A stretch of DNA of 64,000 nt from Erythrophleum ivorense (GCA_026724425.1 JAIUCV010000003.1:57491088-57555087); one strand, 5' to 3'; counted from the first letter of the stretch, positions 47,815 to 61,848 are shown. The notes: a model not told the origin generated them from the letters alone. Translations and numbers: made by a program.

Positions 47815-50355
47815 ATGGCTCCAAAAAGGAAGGTAAAGAAAGATGTTGCTTGGGATCATTGTAAGTCTTGTGAGATGCGGTTACATATTAAATGTAACTA
47901 TTATCCCAAAACAATGTGGGGAGGTGTATTTAAGATGAAGCATTATCTAGTTAGAACACATAAGGAAGTTATAGTTTGTGAACAAGTGCTAGAAGAGGTA
48001 AGGAATTTATTTATTAAAAAAATGTTAGATGATATGAATAAGGATGATGATATTGTTGAGTGTTTTAATGATAAAGAAACTCAAGAACATAATTCATTGA
48101 AAAAAGGGTCCATCAAAGCTTGTATATTAAAAAGAAAAAGGGGGAAGTGGTTCTTTTGGCTCATTTAGGCCTAATATGAATCAACCAACTATAAATGTAA
48201 TGGTGAATTATAGAGATCGAGTGGTTAAGGATATTATAAATGTATGTATGGCAATGCATTCGCATTTAATTTAGTAAAAATAGTTTATTTTATTGATATG
48301 ATAAAATCTATTAGTGAACATAGTAGAGGTTTGAAACCACTTATTTATAATGAAGTGAGAGTCTCTTTTTTTAAGAAAGAGGTTGATCTTGTGCATAATA
48401 ATTTGGACAAATATAAACTTGAATGAAAGAAAACCGATTGTACATTAATGTTGGATGGATCGATCGATATAAAGGTAGGTCTCTTACTAATTTTCTTATT
48501 AATAGTATTAAGAAGGCTATTTTTGTAAAATTTAATTGACACTAATAATTTTATCAAAGATGTTGAAGAAAATGTTTGAATTACTTGATGATAGATGATG
48601 GAAGTTAGAGAGAAAAACATAGTCCAAGTATTGACAAATAGTGCTTCATCTTTTGTATTAGTTTAAAACAAGTTGATAAACTAAAAGAAAGCAACTTTTT
48701 TTGTCACCTTGTGTAGCCCATTGTCTTGATTTGATTCTTGAAGGCATTGGTGGTCTCATGGTATTCCATAATACCATTGGAAAAGGAAAAAGAATTACAA
48801 TTTTTATTTATAGGCACTCTTGGGTGCTTAATTTGTACAAAACTTATTCCAAGGGTAAAGAGTTAGCTAGACCAACAATAACAAGGTTTGCCACATCTTG
48901 TGTAACAATGAAGTCTCTTTTAGATAAAAAAATTACACTTTAACCTATATTTTTGCAAAAAGTGCCTGTGCCTATGCCTATGAGATTGAAGCTAAAATTG
49001 TAGAAGATATTGTTTTAACTAATTCAAAGTTTTGCAAGTTTATGAAGTGCTACTTAAATTGTATGTCTCCTTTGGTTAGAGTTCTAAAACTTATGGATGA
49101 TGATTCAAAGCCAACAATGTAATACATTTATAAGGTTATGGATAGATCAAAGTAACAAATAACAAAACCTTAATAATGTGGAAAGCAATTATAAGAACGT
49201 TTGGCAAATCATGGACAAACATTGGGCCTATCAACTCCATAAGCCTTTTCACGTCGAGGCATATTTTCTTAATCCTAAGTATTTTTTTTAGAAACAATTT
49301 ATGTTTTCATGTAATATAATTTCTTTATATTTAATTTATTGTTATGTCTTACATTACCATGATAACTTTACACTTTATAGGTTCCATTATAATTCAAACT
49401 TTAACCTAGATATTGAGGTCAAGGTTGGATTATACAAAACATTGAAAAAAAATGTGTCTTGACATTGAGACTAGAGTCAATATTGATTCCCAAATTGAGA
49501 AATTTGATAAAGCAAAGGAACTCTTTGGATATAGTTTAACAATTGCAATAAGAAAGAAAAAAAACCTAGTAATTATTCATCTAATAACATAATTTATTAC
49601 TTCATTTATTTTAAAAATTATATATAAATTGATTAAATATTTAATCAAATATTTATTTATAACTTCTTTTTGCTAGCCTTATAGTGGAATAACTTTGTTC
49701 TCAAAGCACAAAAAGCTATAAGCACTTGTTATTTGTATCTTAAGCCTTACTTGTAGTGTTATTTATGAAAGGAATTAGAGTGTGTTTGATCATATCTATT
49801 CTAAGAGAAGAAATCACTTAGAGCAATAAAGGTTAAACGTTCTTGTATTTCTTAAATACAATCTTTAACTTGCGATTAGACAAAAACAAAAGGAGGCAAA
49901 ATGAGATACATATGATATTATTTGCTTATTAGATCTCAAATCAGATAATGAATGAATTACTAAACAAGAGGAGCCTTGCTCAATGAAAGGGAAGTTTTGG
50001 ATGCATGTCCAAGAGTCTTCAAGATTGATGAAGGAGATCCAAGTAAAATGAGAAAGAGAGGTATATTAATTACACTTGCAATCTTAAATCTCTCTTATAA
50101 TTCTTAAATTAATTTTTTTTCTTATTTAGTCACTTACATATGTCTATTTTTAGGTCCATAAAATCTTAATACCAACGAAACTGATAAAGGAAATGCCAAC
50201 AAGAATGATAAAGGAAAAGGCATTCAGATATAAGATAATGTTGAAAAAGATATCAAGGATAATGGTCATACTAAGGAAGAAGATGATGAAGGAATAGTCA
50301 TATTGCATGATGACAAAAATCATAGTGATAGTGATAATATTGGTCTTCGATGAAT
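47815..50355 (+). pseudogene. Decayed hAT-family transposase
   Basis: Broken by stops and frameshifts but readable over its full length. The N-terminal BED-type finger (47,815-48,010) has CKSC, IKCNYYPK, KMKHYLVRTH and ends EEVRNLF, as in plant hAT proteins. DUF659-like traces follow: LMLDGSIDIK near 48,445, then a broken SLTNFLINS segment. Next is CVAHCLDLILEGIGG at 48,704-48,748, with HSWVLNLYKTY and RPTITRFATSCVT up to 48,910. Further traces are a KNVWQIMDKHWAYQLHKPFH segment near 49,200 and the C-terminal dimerisation region at 49,680-49,900 (VFDHIYSKRRNHLEQ and VLVFLKYNL). An acidic tail runs to about 50,355. Transposition activity is lost. The C-terminal part was later copied to 60,660-61,165. 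Confidence 0.88.
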
Positions 50356-51053
50356 ATGAAGATCATTAGTTATGGACTTGGTTATTTATGACTTTTTTTT
50401 TAATTTATTAACTTGTATATGAGTTATTAATTGGATAATTACCAGGTTATGGCTTATGATTTTGTTTTGTGAGATTTATGATTAATTTTTTGTCAAATTC
50501 TAGTTTAAATTTATTATTTGAACATATTTTAGTAGCATATATTTTTTATATGATATATTTCTAACTATCTCTTTGAATTGTACTATTTAATATGACTTAT
50601 AATTCAAAAATTAGCCTTCTGATTTATGATTTGAATCATCATTCAATAACTATGCCCTTAATAATTACAATAGGATGGTACACACTGAAGAAAGCAAGCA
50701 AAGAAGCATCTTTAAAGGCCATGGAAACAAGACAAGAGAGTCCATACTATAGGAACAAAAAGGCAACATAAGGGCACAACTTCTTGAGGAAGCCTGCTAT
50801 GTTTTTTATGAAACAAATCAATTAATCAAAAAGGATAGGAAGAGTTAGAATTTAGAAAGCAAGAGCACTTGAGTATTCCTATAACAATTATATAAGCACA
50901 TGCTGATTTTTAATGGTTTTAGTTGAAAATAGCAATAGTTAAGAAATAAAAAGCAAAATATAAGAAAAGAATGAAGATTGGATATCAAACTTCTAGAGTA
51001 ACTTTTAGATTACAACAATATTTAAACAACTTTTTTTCACTAAAATAGATAGG
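50356..51053. other. Gene-free stretch within copy A
   Basis: AT-rich, non-coding, between the hAT remnant and the solo LTR; its counterpart is 61,166-61,843. No further element recognised. Confidence 0.6.
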
Positions 51054-51058
51054 CCTTT

Positions 51059-52473
51059 TGTCAAACTTTTTAAGTCGTCGAAGGTTAAGTGTAATGCCGA
51101 TGACACAAAGTAAAGAGAAAAAAAATTAGTTTTTGAAAATGGCTTTAGAAACTAATTTATTTTAATTTCCACCAAAATTTTAATTGAAGGAAAAAATTAA
51201 GAAAAAACTTTTTTTAAAATGAAAAGAAGAAAGAAATAGTTTTTGAACCAAAACTAGGTTTGAGAGTTGATTGCATCATGAAGAAGGTGTTAGATACCCT
51301 ATAACACTTGTTCCCAAGAATAATTATTCTAAGTTAACTATGCAAAATTAATATGGCTTTAATTTTTTTTTGATTAACCTTATTAAACCACATGCAAAGT
51401 GAAAAGAGAAGAAAGAAATATAATTTAACAAAAAGAAGATAAAAGAAAAAATAAAATATTTGCAAGGACAAACTTCTTAAGATAAAAGTTTAGGATCAAC
51501 GTATATTGTGTAAGAGATCAAAGTCCATGTTGTTTGTTGGCATAAAAAATGACACTTGATTGGTATTTTTAAATTATTTTGGTAAAAAGAAAAAAGAAAT
51601 AGAATTTAATTTCATTTTACAAATGAAATTAACTTGGAGTTGGTGGGTGTGTTTTAATATATGAAACTCAATTAATCTCACTCTCTTACTCTCTTCATTT
51701 TCCCTTTTATGTTTTTTTGAATTTTGAAAAGAAGATAGTTATTCTTAATGATCTTTTATTAGTATTTCAAAAAAAGTTTCCACTTTTTTATTTTTGAAAA
51801 TTGAAAATTTGACTTTTGTTTTGAATATTTTGGTTAAAAAAGACCCAACCACTAAAAAGAAAACCATTTTCTATTTATGGATTTTTGGAAACAAAATTTT
51901 TATTTTTTTATTTTTGTTTCAAATAAAAATAAGAGACTTAGGTAATAAAAAGAAAAAAATTAATATTTTTCATTTTTAAAATAAAATTTTCATTAAGACA
52001 TGGAATACTAAACCAAAAATTCATTTAAAATATTTATGTAACTTAACTAGCATTAGTACTTAGGAGAATTTAAAAGTCTCACGCGATCTGTCAATTAACG
52101 CCTTATGAGCCTATAAAGATTGAGAAATCTCACGCAACCAACACTAAAGATAAAAATAATAATCATAAATAAACTAAAATGAAATTGAAACAAAATCAAA
52201 CTAAATCCAACATGCAAGCTCAGTGTTAGTGTGTGTTTGTGTGAAATCAAGTAGCATTTTATTGCAATGGTCCATTGGCAAAATGAGAGAAAAGAAAAAT
52301 AAATGGAATCAGCAAGCCCCTTTTCTCCGGATTTTCTTTGGTTTCCTTCTAGTTTAACCGGCGAAATCAAGTAGCATCTTCGGTTTTAATTCTTCTCTTT
52401 ACTATTATTTTTATTCATTCATTTTTTTTTTAAATTTTTTCAAAACTTACCCAAACAAAATATGGTGTCCACA
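51059..52473 (-). mobile_element. Solo LTR (Gypsy/Ogre-like), copy A
   Basis: On the minus strand it starts TGTGGACACCATATTTTGT and ends GTTTGACA, close to the ends of the giant LTR at 31-4182. It shares an internal block with that LTR (AAACTTCTTAAGATAAAAGT and ATCAAAGTCCATGTTG here, against AGACTTGACCTAGGATAAGA and ATCAAAGTCCATGTAG in the giant LTR's reverse complement, from about 3,680-3,745). It is flanked by perfect CCTTT duplications (51,054-51,058 and 52,474-52,478), with no primer site or interior, so it is a solo LTR. It is only 1,415 bp, a third of the giant LTR. Confidence 0.88.
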
Positions 52474-53211
52474 CCTTTAGACATATTTCTTCAAAAAAAA
52501 AATCCGAAAATTGTAAAATTACTTTATTCAGGCAATGAGTCAATATACCTAGTCTTCTGACTAGATGGATAAATTGATCCTTTTGTGGAAGAAATAAGTG
52601 AAATGCTGGAAGCATAAGTTCTGTACACTTTATTCCAGTTAACAAAGAAAAAAAAAATGGTAAGAGATTACAAACATCATAACCTTCGATACCAAATTAC
52701 ATATATTTGATCTTCTCAGCCTTCCATCATAATGGAGATTCCCTGAAATCCCAAGAGACTGTAGCGTAGATTTCTTCCACAACATAAATGAAGAATATTT
52801 CTAAAAATTAGAGATAATAGCCGAAGAGAAACATACCTAATTACCCCGTAGGTAATCAGTGTTATTCATTCCAAACCTTTTGAGAAACATCTTAATCTCC
52901 TGTTTATTTTTTTTCAAAAAGAAATCTAATAGTATATATTCAATTGATGGGATATATAAAAATATATATCTATATCTATATCTAACTAATAATATATATT
53001 AGTTCTCTTTTTAATTCAGATAATTCTAAATATTAATTATTAGATAATTAATTATCTCAACTCCTTTTGAGATAATAATCAATTATCTTAATAATTAATT
53101 ATCTAATTAATATCTTAATTCAATATTAAGATATTTAGTTGGATTAATATTTATCCATTTATAGCTAATAAATCTAACAATAAATTATTCTAATAGCTGT
53201 AGATTAGTATA

Positions 53212-53423
53212 TGTAGAGAATCATATAACAAAATTGAGTTAGTTACGAATGTTGGGAAAATAATTGGAGTTTGTTGGCTTATGTTGAAGTTAGTTACCAA
53301 GCATGTAGTGTGTATGTGTGTGTGTGTGTATATATATATCTATATATGAACTGATGTAACGATTACTGTAAATGAGATAGACTCATTTTCCTTTGCTCTT
53401 ACATCTTGCTTATGATCTTTACA
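53212..53423 (+). repeat. 5' LTR of copia element
   Basis: TGTAGAGAATCATATAAC at the start and ATGATCTTTACA at the end; 212 bp. It contains a (GT)n(AT)n run (about 53,311-53,350) that is shorter and AT-only in the 3' LTR, which accounts for most of the length difference. Confidence 0.95.
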
Positions 53424-53436
53424 TGGCATCAGAGCT
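53424..53436 (+). other. Primer-binding site, initiator tRNA-Met type
   Basis: TGGCATCAGAGCT directly after the LTR; the standard copia site is TGGTATCAGAGC, so one transition has occurred. Confidence 0.9.
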
Positions 53437-53487
53437 TTCTCTAAATAACCAACTTTCTAGTTTTTGATTTATTGTGAAATCAAGAAA

Positions 53488-56400
53488 ATGGCACTACAAA
53501 TGCATCAATCGTTGAGTGATTCAACTTTTCCACAAGGGTTGGCGTATCCCACATCCTTGAAACTTGATGAAACAAACTTTCTTCCATGGAAGCAGTAAGT
53601 TTTTGCCACAATTAAGGGTTATCAACTCTATGATTTCATCATCGGTCCACATAAAGTCCCAGCAAAATATGCATATGAGGATGATAAAAGGAATAATTGA
53701 GTATTAGTTGAGTTCAATTCTTGGGAGCAACAAGATCAATTGTTACTTTCTTTGATTCTTTCATCGATGAATAGCAATATGTTAACACATATGGTAGGCT
53801 ATGAGCATGCCTATCAAGTATAGGAATGAACAACAATCCTTTTTTCATCACAAACGAAGTCAAAGGTGAAGTAGTTCAAAACACAACTAAGAAACACAAA
53901 GAAGGGAGACTCTTCAATGATTGAATATCTATTAAAGGTGAAGAAACTAATTGATAGCCTTTCATTAGTAGGATATGATATGTCTATTGTAGATCAAATT
54001 GATGCCGTGTTTGATGGGTTGCCTGTTGAATATGACAGTCTCATCATCTCTATATCTACAAGAATGGAGCCATTTACCATTGTAGAGGTAGAAGCATTAC
54101 TGATGGCAAACGAAGAAAGGGTTGAAAAACATAAGAAGGAATTAGATGTTGTGACTACCAATCTTGCAAGTACACAAATCAAGAAAAATAATTTGAAAAT
54201 AACCAAGGAGCTGGTGTTGGTTGTGGCTGGAATAACATTTTCCCAAATAATTATCAGAGGAATGGACAAAGAGGTAGAGCTAGGGGAGGGTCACAATGAA
54301 ACAACAACAAATCGAGTGTTAGCTATGTGGAAAAGTGGGACATGAAGCATGGAAATGTTATCACAGATTTAATGCCAGCTTTGTTAGTAATCCTCAATCA
54401 CAACAAAACCAAGGTGCAACAAATCCAAGAAACACTGGAGGATAACAACTCATAGCATATATGGCTACACTTGAAATTATGTATGACTTGTATTAGTATC
54501 CAAACTCAGGAGCTACTAACATATGACCCATCAGTGTGAAAACTTGCAAGCTAAGTCCCTATTCAAAGGAGGTAAGAAAGTGAAAATTAGTAATGATGTA
54601 GGTCTTGTTATTTCACACATTAGAACTATAAATTTTGTCTCATCTACACAACCTAACACTACTCTCAAACTAATAAACTTTTTCATGTCCCTTATATCAC
54701 TAAGAACCTTGTTAGTGTTTTTAAATTTTCAAAAGATAACAATGCCTATTTCTTATTTTTTGCTAACAAATGTGTTGTTAAATCATAGGACACTCACTAA
54801 ACTTTGCTTAAAGGAAGAGTCATTAATGGTCTCTATACACTTTGAAATATGCTGTAGCAATCTCACAAACCTATATCCTCAACTTTTGATCCTTATCATA
54901 CCTTTACAGTATCAGTAAATGTACCTTGTTCAAATTTCAATGTATTCCATCTTAGGTTAGGGCATGCCTCAAATAAATTTGTTGCCAATGTATTGAATAT
55001 GAATAACATCCTGTTTCAATCTCTAACTACCTTTGCATTATGCTCTTCTTTTTGTTTGGGTAAATCTCATAAACAACCATTTTGAAAATCAACAACTAAA
55101 TACACCAAACCACTTGAGTTAATACGTTAAGACATTTGGGGTCTAGCACTTATGAAAACCACTTCTGGGTATCAGTACTACATTTACTTTATTGATGCTT
55201 ATAGTCGGTATACTTGGATATACTTACTCCATAATAAATCTGATGCCTATCAAACCTTTCTTCATTTTCAAGCATTAGTTAAATGTCAATTTAATTCCTA
55301 GATCAAAGTTTTGCAAATTGATTGGGGGTGAATATAGAACCTTTTCTTAGCATCTTCTTTAGTGTGGTATCCAACACTGAGTGAGTTGTCCATACACCAA
55401 CAAAATGGCTTAGTTAAGAGAAAACATAGAACTATAATAGAAATAGGACTCACACGTTTAGCTCACACTCACTTACCTTTCAAATATTGGGATGAAGCCT
55501 TTAGAACTACTACCTATATTAGCAATTGTCGACTTTTTCCATTACTAAGCAACAAATCACCATTTTAAATGCTGTATCACACATTACTAGATTACAACTA
55601 GCTCAAGGCTTTTGGCTATTTGCTATCCATTTACTAGGCCCTTTGAAAAGCACAAAATCTCCTATAAATCCAAACCTTGTCTATTTCCTGGTTATAGTCC
55701 AAACCATAAAGGATATAAATGTTTTAACCCCACTACTAAGAAAATCATTCTTTCTAGGCATGTTCACTTTGATGAAACCCAATTTCCAACACTAGAATTC
55801 TTTAATAATTCATATGTATCACATCCATCTAATCCTCTTCCTTCATCATTTCATGCTCTAACTATTCCCTATGTTCTTACCTCATAATCTATTTCAGTGC
55901 CCTCAAATATTTATACACTTATTGAATCTTTTGGTATTGTCCCTATGGTTTCCTCTTCCTTTTTAGTCTTTTTTGAGTTTCATGACATTGTGATCCTCTT
56001 AATGTAGTTCTGTGTGATATATGTATACCTAACACTAACATTGATTGTCACACTCATTTACTTACTTCTGTTGCTAATGTCCATTCTAAAGTTTCTAAAA
56101 ATGCAGGTTTAGTTCATGAACCTCTTGTCACTAATAAGGTCAAGGAGTATGCAAACATGCATCCAATGGTAACTAGAGCTAAAGTAGGTATTTTTAAACC
56201 TAAAGCATTTACTGCAAAAGTTGAAACTACATCTGTCCAAAGTACCTTAGTAGATCCACAATGGAAGGGTGCTATGCAACATGAGTATGATGCCCTGTTT
56301 TGCAACTAGACTTTGGACATTGTTCCATTGCCACAAGGTAAGTAGCCCATTACTAGCAAATGGGTCTTTAAAATCAAAAGAAATCATGATGGCTCCATTC

Positions 56401-57738
56401 TCAAATATAAGGCAAGACTTATTGCCAAGGGTTTTTTCATCAAAGATATGGCATTGATTACACTAAAACATTTTCTCCAGTCATTAAGCATACCACTGTT
56501 CAGGTTATTTTGATCCTTGCTTTTTCTAAAGTTGGCATCTTTATTAATTGGATATTGATAATGCCTTCTGTAATGGCACATTACATGAGGAAGTTTACTT
56601 GTCCTAGCCTTTAGAGTTTAAAGTTGGTAATAAAAAGCTGGTTTGTAAACTAAAGAGAGTCATTTATGGTCTCAAGCAATCACCATGCACTTGGTTTACT
56701 AAACTTAAGTCTACTCTTTGCAACTTTGGATTTCACAATGCTAAATGTGACAGTTCTTTATTCCTCAAATTCACTCTTACTTATGTACTCATTGTATTTG
56801 TTTATGTAGATGACATTATCATCACTAACTTTTCTTTTTAGGCTATTTAACAACTGATTTGTTTACTGTGTGCTCAGTTTCCATTAAAAGATTTGGGTAA
56901 GCTACATTATTTTTTGGGCATTCAAATTCACAAGTCTAAGTGTTGTGGCATCATCCTTAATCACAAAAGGTATATCTTAAATCTCCTCTTTAAGACATCC
57001 GTGGAAAATGCTAAAAGCATTACTATTCTAATGGTACCTAGATAGAAGCTTTGAGCTACTGGTGCTAACAAATTTGCTGATCCTCAACGCTATAGATCAG
57101 TGGTTGGTGCTCTTCAATATATTACCATCACATGACCAGAATTGGCTTATTTTGTCTATAAAGTCTATCAGTTTATGCACAACTCCACTGTAGAACACTG
57201 GCAAATGGTCAAATGCATTTTAAGATACCTCAGAGGAACACTGGATCATGGTCTTCATATTCAACTAATGCCTCAACTTACATTAATAGCGATGTATGAT
57301 TTTGACTGGGCTTTTAATCTTGATGATCCTAGGTCTACCTCGAGATACTATGTTTATCTCAAGGGCAATCTCATTTCTTGGGCATCCAAGAAACAACCAA
57401 CGGTATCTCAATTTACTGCTGAAGCTTAGTATCGTAGTTTAGCTCTTATAGTTTCTGAGATAACCACCTTTATACTGGGTTTATCTCAATGGCTTAAGTC
57501 TTTATTGACTGAGCTTTATATTACTCTCCCTCAACCACCTTGTATATACAGTGATAACCTCAGTGTTGTTATGCTTGCTGCCAATCCAGTTCTCAATGCA
57601 TGTACCAAGCATATTGAAATGGATCTCTATTTTGTTCTTAAGAAGGTTCAAGTAAAACAAATTGATGCTGCCCATATTCCAGCTCATTAGCAGAGAACTG
57701 ATGTTCTTACCAAAACAATGCTCGATCACAATTCTTAG
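53488..57738 (+). pseudogene. Decayed copia gag-pol of the complete-length element
   Basis: Degenerate polyprotein with many stops. Gag starts near the ATG at 53,488 (DETNFLPWKQ at about 53,567); the longest open part is 53,917-54,345 (SMIEYLLKVKKLIDSL). A CCHC knuckle is at 54,317-54,357 (C-x2-C-GKVGH-x4-C) with a stop after the first Cys. A protease trace SGATN is near 54,507. Integrase: IDAYSRYTWIY near 55,190 and HQQNGLVKRKHRT at 55,394. The integrase tail is PGYSPNHKGYKCF near 55,690. Reverse transcriptase: SKWVFKIKRNHDG near 56,355, KRVIYGLKQSP near 56,655, and YVDDI near 56,805. RNase H: ISWASKKQPTVSQFTAEA near 57,375. The last readable segment is HIPAH, with DVLTK, near 57,680-57,710. 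Not functional. Confidence 0.92.
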
Positions 57739-57792
57739 CTCAACATTCTAAACTTAAAGTTGTCCTTGTTTCACTTTGAGTTTGTAGGGAGG

Positions 57793-57982
57793 TGTAGAGA
57801 ATCATATAACAGAATTGAGTTAGTTATGGATGTTGAGAAAATAACTGGAGTTTGTTGGCTTATAATGAAGTTAGTTACTGAGCACGTAGTATATATATAT
57901 ATATATGAAATGATGTGACAATTATTGCAAATGAGATAGACTCATTTTTCTTTGCTTTCACATTTTGTTTCTAATCTTTACA
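57793..57982 (+). repeat. 3' LTR of copia element
   Basis: TGTAGAGAATCATATAAC to CTAATCTTTACA, 190 bp. It is preceded by the purine tract GTAGGGAGG. It differs from the 5' LTR at roughly one base in ten by eye, so this is an old insertion. Confidence 0.95.
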
Positions 57983-58065
57983 ATATAAAGGTACTTAGTT
58001 TTTTTTCTTTTTGAGTTTTAACTCTCTTAATTGCCTTCTGTGTTTTATATCTTTTAGTTAGCCCT

Positions 58066-60595
58066 ATCTATGTACATAATCAACTATGCATATCTTATCA
58101 TATCCTTCCTTTTCATTGGAATAACAAAATGAAAATATGAGACAGAATAAGAACTAAAGACATAATGGAAAAGGTACCTAGAGATTGCAGAAGAATTGTG
58201 AATATGTGTATCTTATCATATCCTAGCTTGTTTCTAACAATTGATTTAAGGGAAATACTATAAATTTTTTGGCCTTTGACACTCTTCTTCTTTCTTTTAA
58301 TGCATTTTCATTTGTAAAATCACTCTTTGAGAGAATTCTTGTTGATTATCTCCCTTTTTTTTAATCTTGTGAGATTGAAATATCAAAGGTGGGAATTCCT
58401 TAAGTAAGGATTGGATTTAATATTCCAAATATTGTAAGGGAGAGAGAACGTTGTTTAAGTAACTCAAGTTGATGTTGTAGTGGCTTACAATTAAGTGCCC
58501 TTGTTAAATTGTCGATATAGTAAAAAATCTTAAGTTAAAACTTAGAGACTAGATATAGGCTTGATTTCAAGATAAACTAGGATGAATTGTTTGGGTTTGA
58601 TCTTTCTTTTCCCTTCTCTTTATTTTGGTACAACTTAAATTACTTTGAACTATTGTTCTAATATAATCTTTGGTTATATTCTTCTTGTGCTCTATTTTAG
58701 TATTGTTTGGCTTGCATTATAGTCTTGATAAAGGCTATTTTCATACATTTTATTTCCCTTAATTTGGATATTTTGATGAATAACTATGGCTTAATGAGTT
58801 TTATTAGATGATAATTGATTTTATTGGCCATTTTCTGTATTCTAGGAATTTATTTACAAATTTCTGAATTTTAATGCATAAACTCCTTTAAATAATTTTG
58901 TGAATTTTTTCTATTGAAAATTCCCTATTATTTATGCATATTTTTGTTGGGCAATGGGAGTTTTAAGGATGAAAATTAATTTGGAAAATGATTGAAGCTT
59001 CAAGATTGAATCAAGAGCTAAACTTCAAGGAAGGAAGCCATATTTTGCAACTATAAATGGGGAATATGCTGTGGGAACCTCTGGTCTAGGAAGCATGCAT
59101 CAAACACAAATGGATTCATGTATTCCAGCTTCACTTGGCACATAGCTATCCCCGTTAATCTATTACACACACTCCCTCACTCATTTACCAAGTCACACAT
59201 GTACATGTAGCTTCATACACTTCCCTGTAGCTCACTCACTAACCCATACAGCAACATGCATGGCTCCACTTGTAGCAAACACACACTCACACGTGAATGA
59301 GGGAGGCTTGGTTTTGGTTTATGCAGTAGTGAACATACGGGCTGAAGGAGGCACGAAGATATCCACGTCCAGCTCACCCAACATTAAATGAAACACTTTG
59401 ACTGCATACATGAAAAAACATGTGAGAAGCACGAGGGGTCATTAATACACTAGAAAAACCATTTAGAATGAACACACACATTCCACACTCTTCATTCATC
59501 ATCCATTCCATATCCATTCAACTTCATCCCCCATTGAGACCATAGCTACCTCTTCCATTCCATTCTCCACCATTCTTCCATATGAAGCATTAATTCACTT
59601 GGTGGCTAACTTGGAGGACAACCTTGGAGAAGCTTGAATCTATTGGAATTAGCAAGGGATTTTGGCTAAGATTTCCTCTCTTTCTAACACTTTTTCTTTT
59701 TCTTGTACATACTTGGTTGAGATGTATTAGATTGAGATTGGTGTAATTATAATTAGTAGCTGGTTAGAACTAATTAAGAGACTTTTTGAATGATTATTTG
59801 ATTAAATTTAGTGTTGGATTTTTTACTTTCCTTTCATTTCTTATGTATGCAGTCAAGTTATTTGATGAAATGTATGAGTGAAATTGTGTACTTAATTGTT
59901 TGATTTAAGGATTCCTTAAAATTTAATTGGTTAATTGAACATTCTAAGGTGATAATTCAGTGGATAATTGATCGATTAATTAATCAAATTTAAGTGTTCA
60001 TTGATTCTAATGACAAGAGTTAATAATTAGATGCGGAGTTAAGGTTTCAATTACGCATTAAATTGTTAATCCCTTGAATATTGAGTAGTAATTCAAGATC
60101 ATTTGCCATAAATACAATTAGGGACTCTTAGACCAGAACCAATTACAATTGAATTTGGATAAGGATAGTAGATACCATGAGACAAATCTATAGCTATTCA
60201 CAAGTCCATTATTTGCCTCTTAGTTCATGCGTTTAGGAAGTAGTTAGGATTTTAATTCAATTTAAATTTAGGCTAGTTAGATTCAATCAACCCCTTGTAA
60301 TTAGATAGTTTTTGGATCTTTTTACATTTAGAAAACTTAATTGAACATTAAAATCTATTTCCAAGGGAGATAACTTAGGTTGTACCACTAACTATAAATT
60401 TTAATTCAATCTAATTTTATTTTGGAGGTTGTGCGACAAGACCTTGTCAAGTCTCTCAAGTTCCTTAGCTTTCAACTTGCATTTAAAGGTTTTGAAAATC
60501 AAGGTCTTTCATTTGAGAAATTTTTTATATTTTCAAAACACCCAATTAATTAACCTCCACACTTGGGTTCTTAGCCATTCCTAACAATTTTACTT
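58066..60595. other. Gene-free stretch between duplication copies; LTR-like text
   Basis: No gene or intact element. The part 58,960-60,590 has features of a plant Gypsy LTR or leader: self-similar short phrases, many stops, and an abrupt junction with copy B at about 60,596. I found neither a partner LTR nor a primer site. Copy B's upstream hAT sequence is missing exactly here, so the junction is a real breakpoint. Confidence 0.4.
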
Positions 60596-60659
60596 TGTTT
60601 ATTTTAAAAATTATATATAAATTGATTAAGTGATTAATCCAGTATTTATTTATAACTTT

Positions 60660-61165
60660 TTTTGGCAAGCTTTATGGTAGAATAGCTTTGTTCTCAAAGC
60701 ACAAAAAGCTATAGCCATTTGCCACTTGCATCCTAAGGCTCAATTGTAGTGTTATGAGATGTGAGAAGAAACCACTTAGAGCAACAAAAGTGGAACCCTC
60801 TTGTATTTGTTAAATACAGTCTTCAAATTGAGATTAGACAAAAGCAAAGGGAGGCAAAATGAGATCTTAATTGCACTTGCAATCTTAAAACTCTCTTGTA
60901 ATTTTTAAATTATTTTTTTTCTTGTTTAGTCACTTACATATGTCTATTTTTAGGTTCACGAATCTTGATACCAATGAAACTGATAAAGGAAATGCCAACA
61001 AGAATGACAAAGGAAAAGGCATTTAGATACAAGATAGTGTTGAAAAAGGCATTGGAGATGATGGTCATATTAAGGAAGAAGGTGACAAAGGAATAATCAT
61101 GCTAGATGATGGCAGAGATAATAGTGATAGTGATGATATTAATTTCCATAGATATGATGATCATT
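60660..61165 (+). pseudogene. hAT transposase 3' fragment (copy B)
   Basis: Matches 49,676-50,355: the dimerisation-region remnant up to AAGCAAAGGGAGGCAAAATG, then the acidic tail (GAAACTGATAAAGGAAATGC). The 170-bp gap removes part of the C-terminus. It is already broken by stops. Confidence 0.8.
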
Positions 61166-61848
61166 AGTTTTGGACTTACTTATTTATGACTTTTTTTTTT
61201 AAAATTTGTTAACTTATATATGAGTTATCAGTTACTAGGTTATGACTTATAATTTTGTTTAGTGAGATTTACAATCAAAATTTTGCCAATTTCTAGTTTA
61301 AATTTATTATTTTAGCATATTTTAGTGGTATATATATTTTATATGATATATTTGTAACTATATCTTTGAATTGTATAATTCAATATGATTTATGATTTAA
61401 AAATCAACCTCCTAATTTATGAGTTGAATCGTGATTCAATAACTATACTCCTAATAACTATAATAGGATGATACACATTGAAGAAACCAAGCAAAGTAGC
61501 ATCTTAAAGGCCATGGAAACACATAAGACGAGGGAGTCCATACTATAGGAACAAAAAGGCAACATGAGGGCAAAACTTCTTGATGAAGCCTACTATGTTT
61601 TTGGTAAAACAAATCAATCGATCAAAATGGATAGGAAGAGTTAGAATTTGGAAAGCAAGAGCACTTGAGTATTCTTATAACAATTATAAAAGCATGTGTT
61701 GATTTTTGATGGTTTTAGTTGAAAATATCAAGAGTTAAGAAACAAAAAACAAAATACAAGAAAAGAATGAAGATTGAATATTAGACTTCTAGAGCAACTT
61801 TTGGATCACAACAATATTCAATTTTTTCACTAAAATAGATAGGCCTTT

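Larger units (their letters stand above)
53212..57982 (+). mobile_element. Complete-length but decayed Ty1/copia retrotransposon
   Basis: It has two LTRs (53,212-53,423 and 57,793-57,982), a primer site matching initiator tRNA-Met with one change, a purine tract (about 57,784-57,792) and a broken gag-pol between them. The flanks are GTATA (53,207-53,211) and ATATA (57,983-57,987), a 5-bp target duplication with one later change. Copy B of the segmental duplication at about 63,920-63,940 reads AGATTAGTATAAAGGTAC without the element, the empty site, which confirms both boundaries independently. Confidence 0.95.
49603..58065 (+). repeat. Segmental duplication, copy A (with copia insertion)
   Basis: Colinear with 60,596-64,000, leaving aside the copia element at 53,212-57,982. 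Shared landmarks are the hAT 3' part, GAAATGCCAACAAGAATGA (about 50,190), TACTATAGGAACAAAAAGGC (about 50,745), an inverted solo LTR (51,059-52,473), AGACTGTAGCGTAGATT (about 52,757), and the AATTAATTATCT-rich tail (53,040-53,210). Homology resumes after the copia element at ATATAAAGGTAC (57,983) and continues for at least 80 bp, up to the point where copy B leaves the window. Confidence 0.9.
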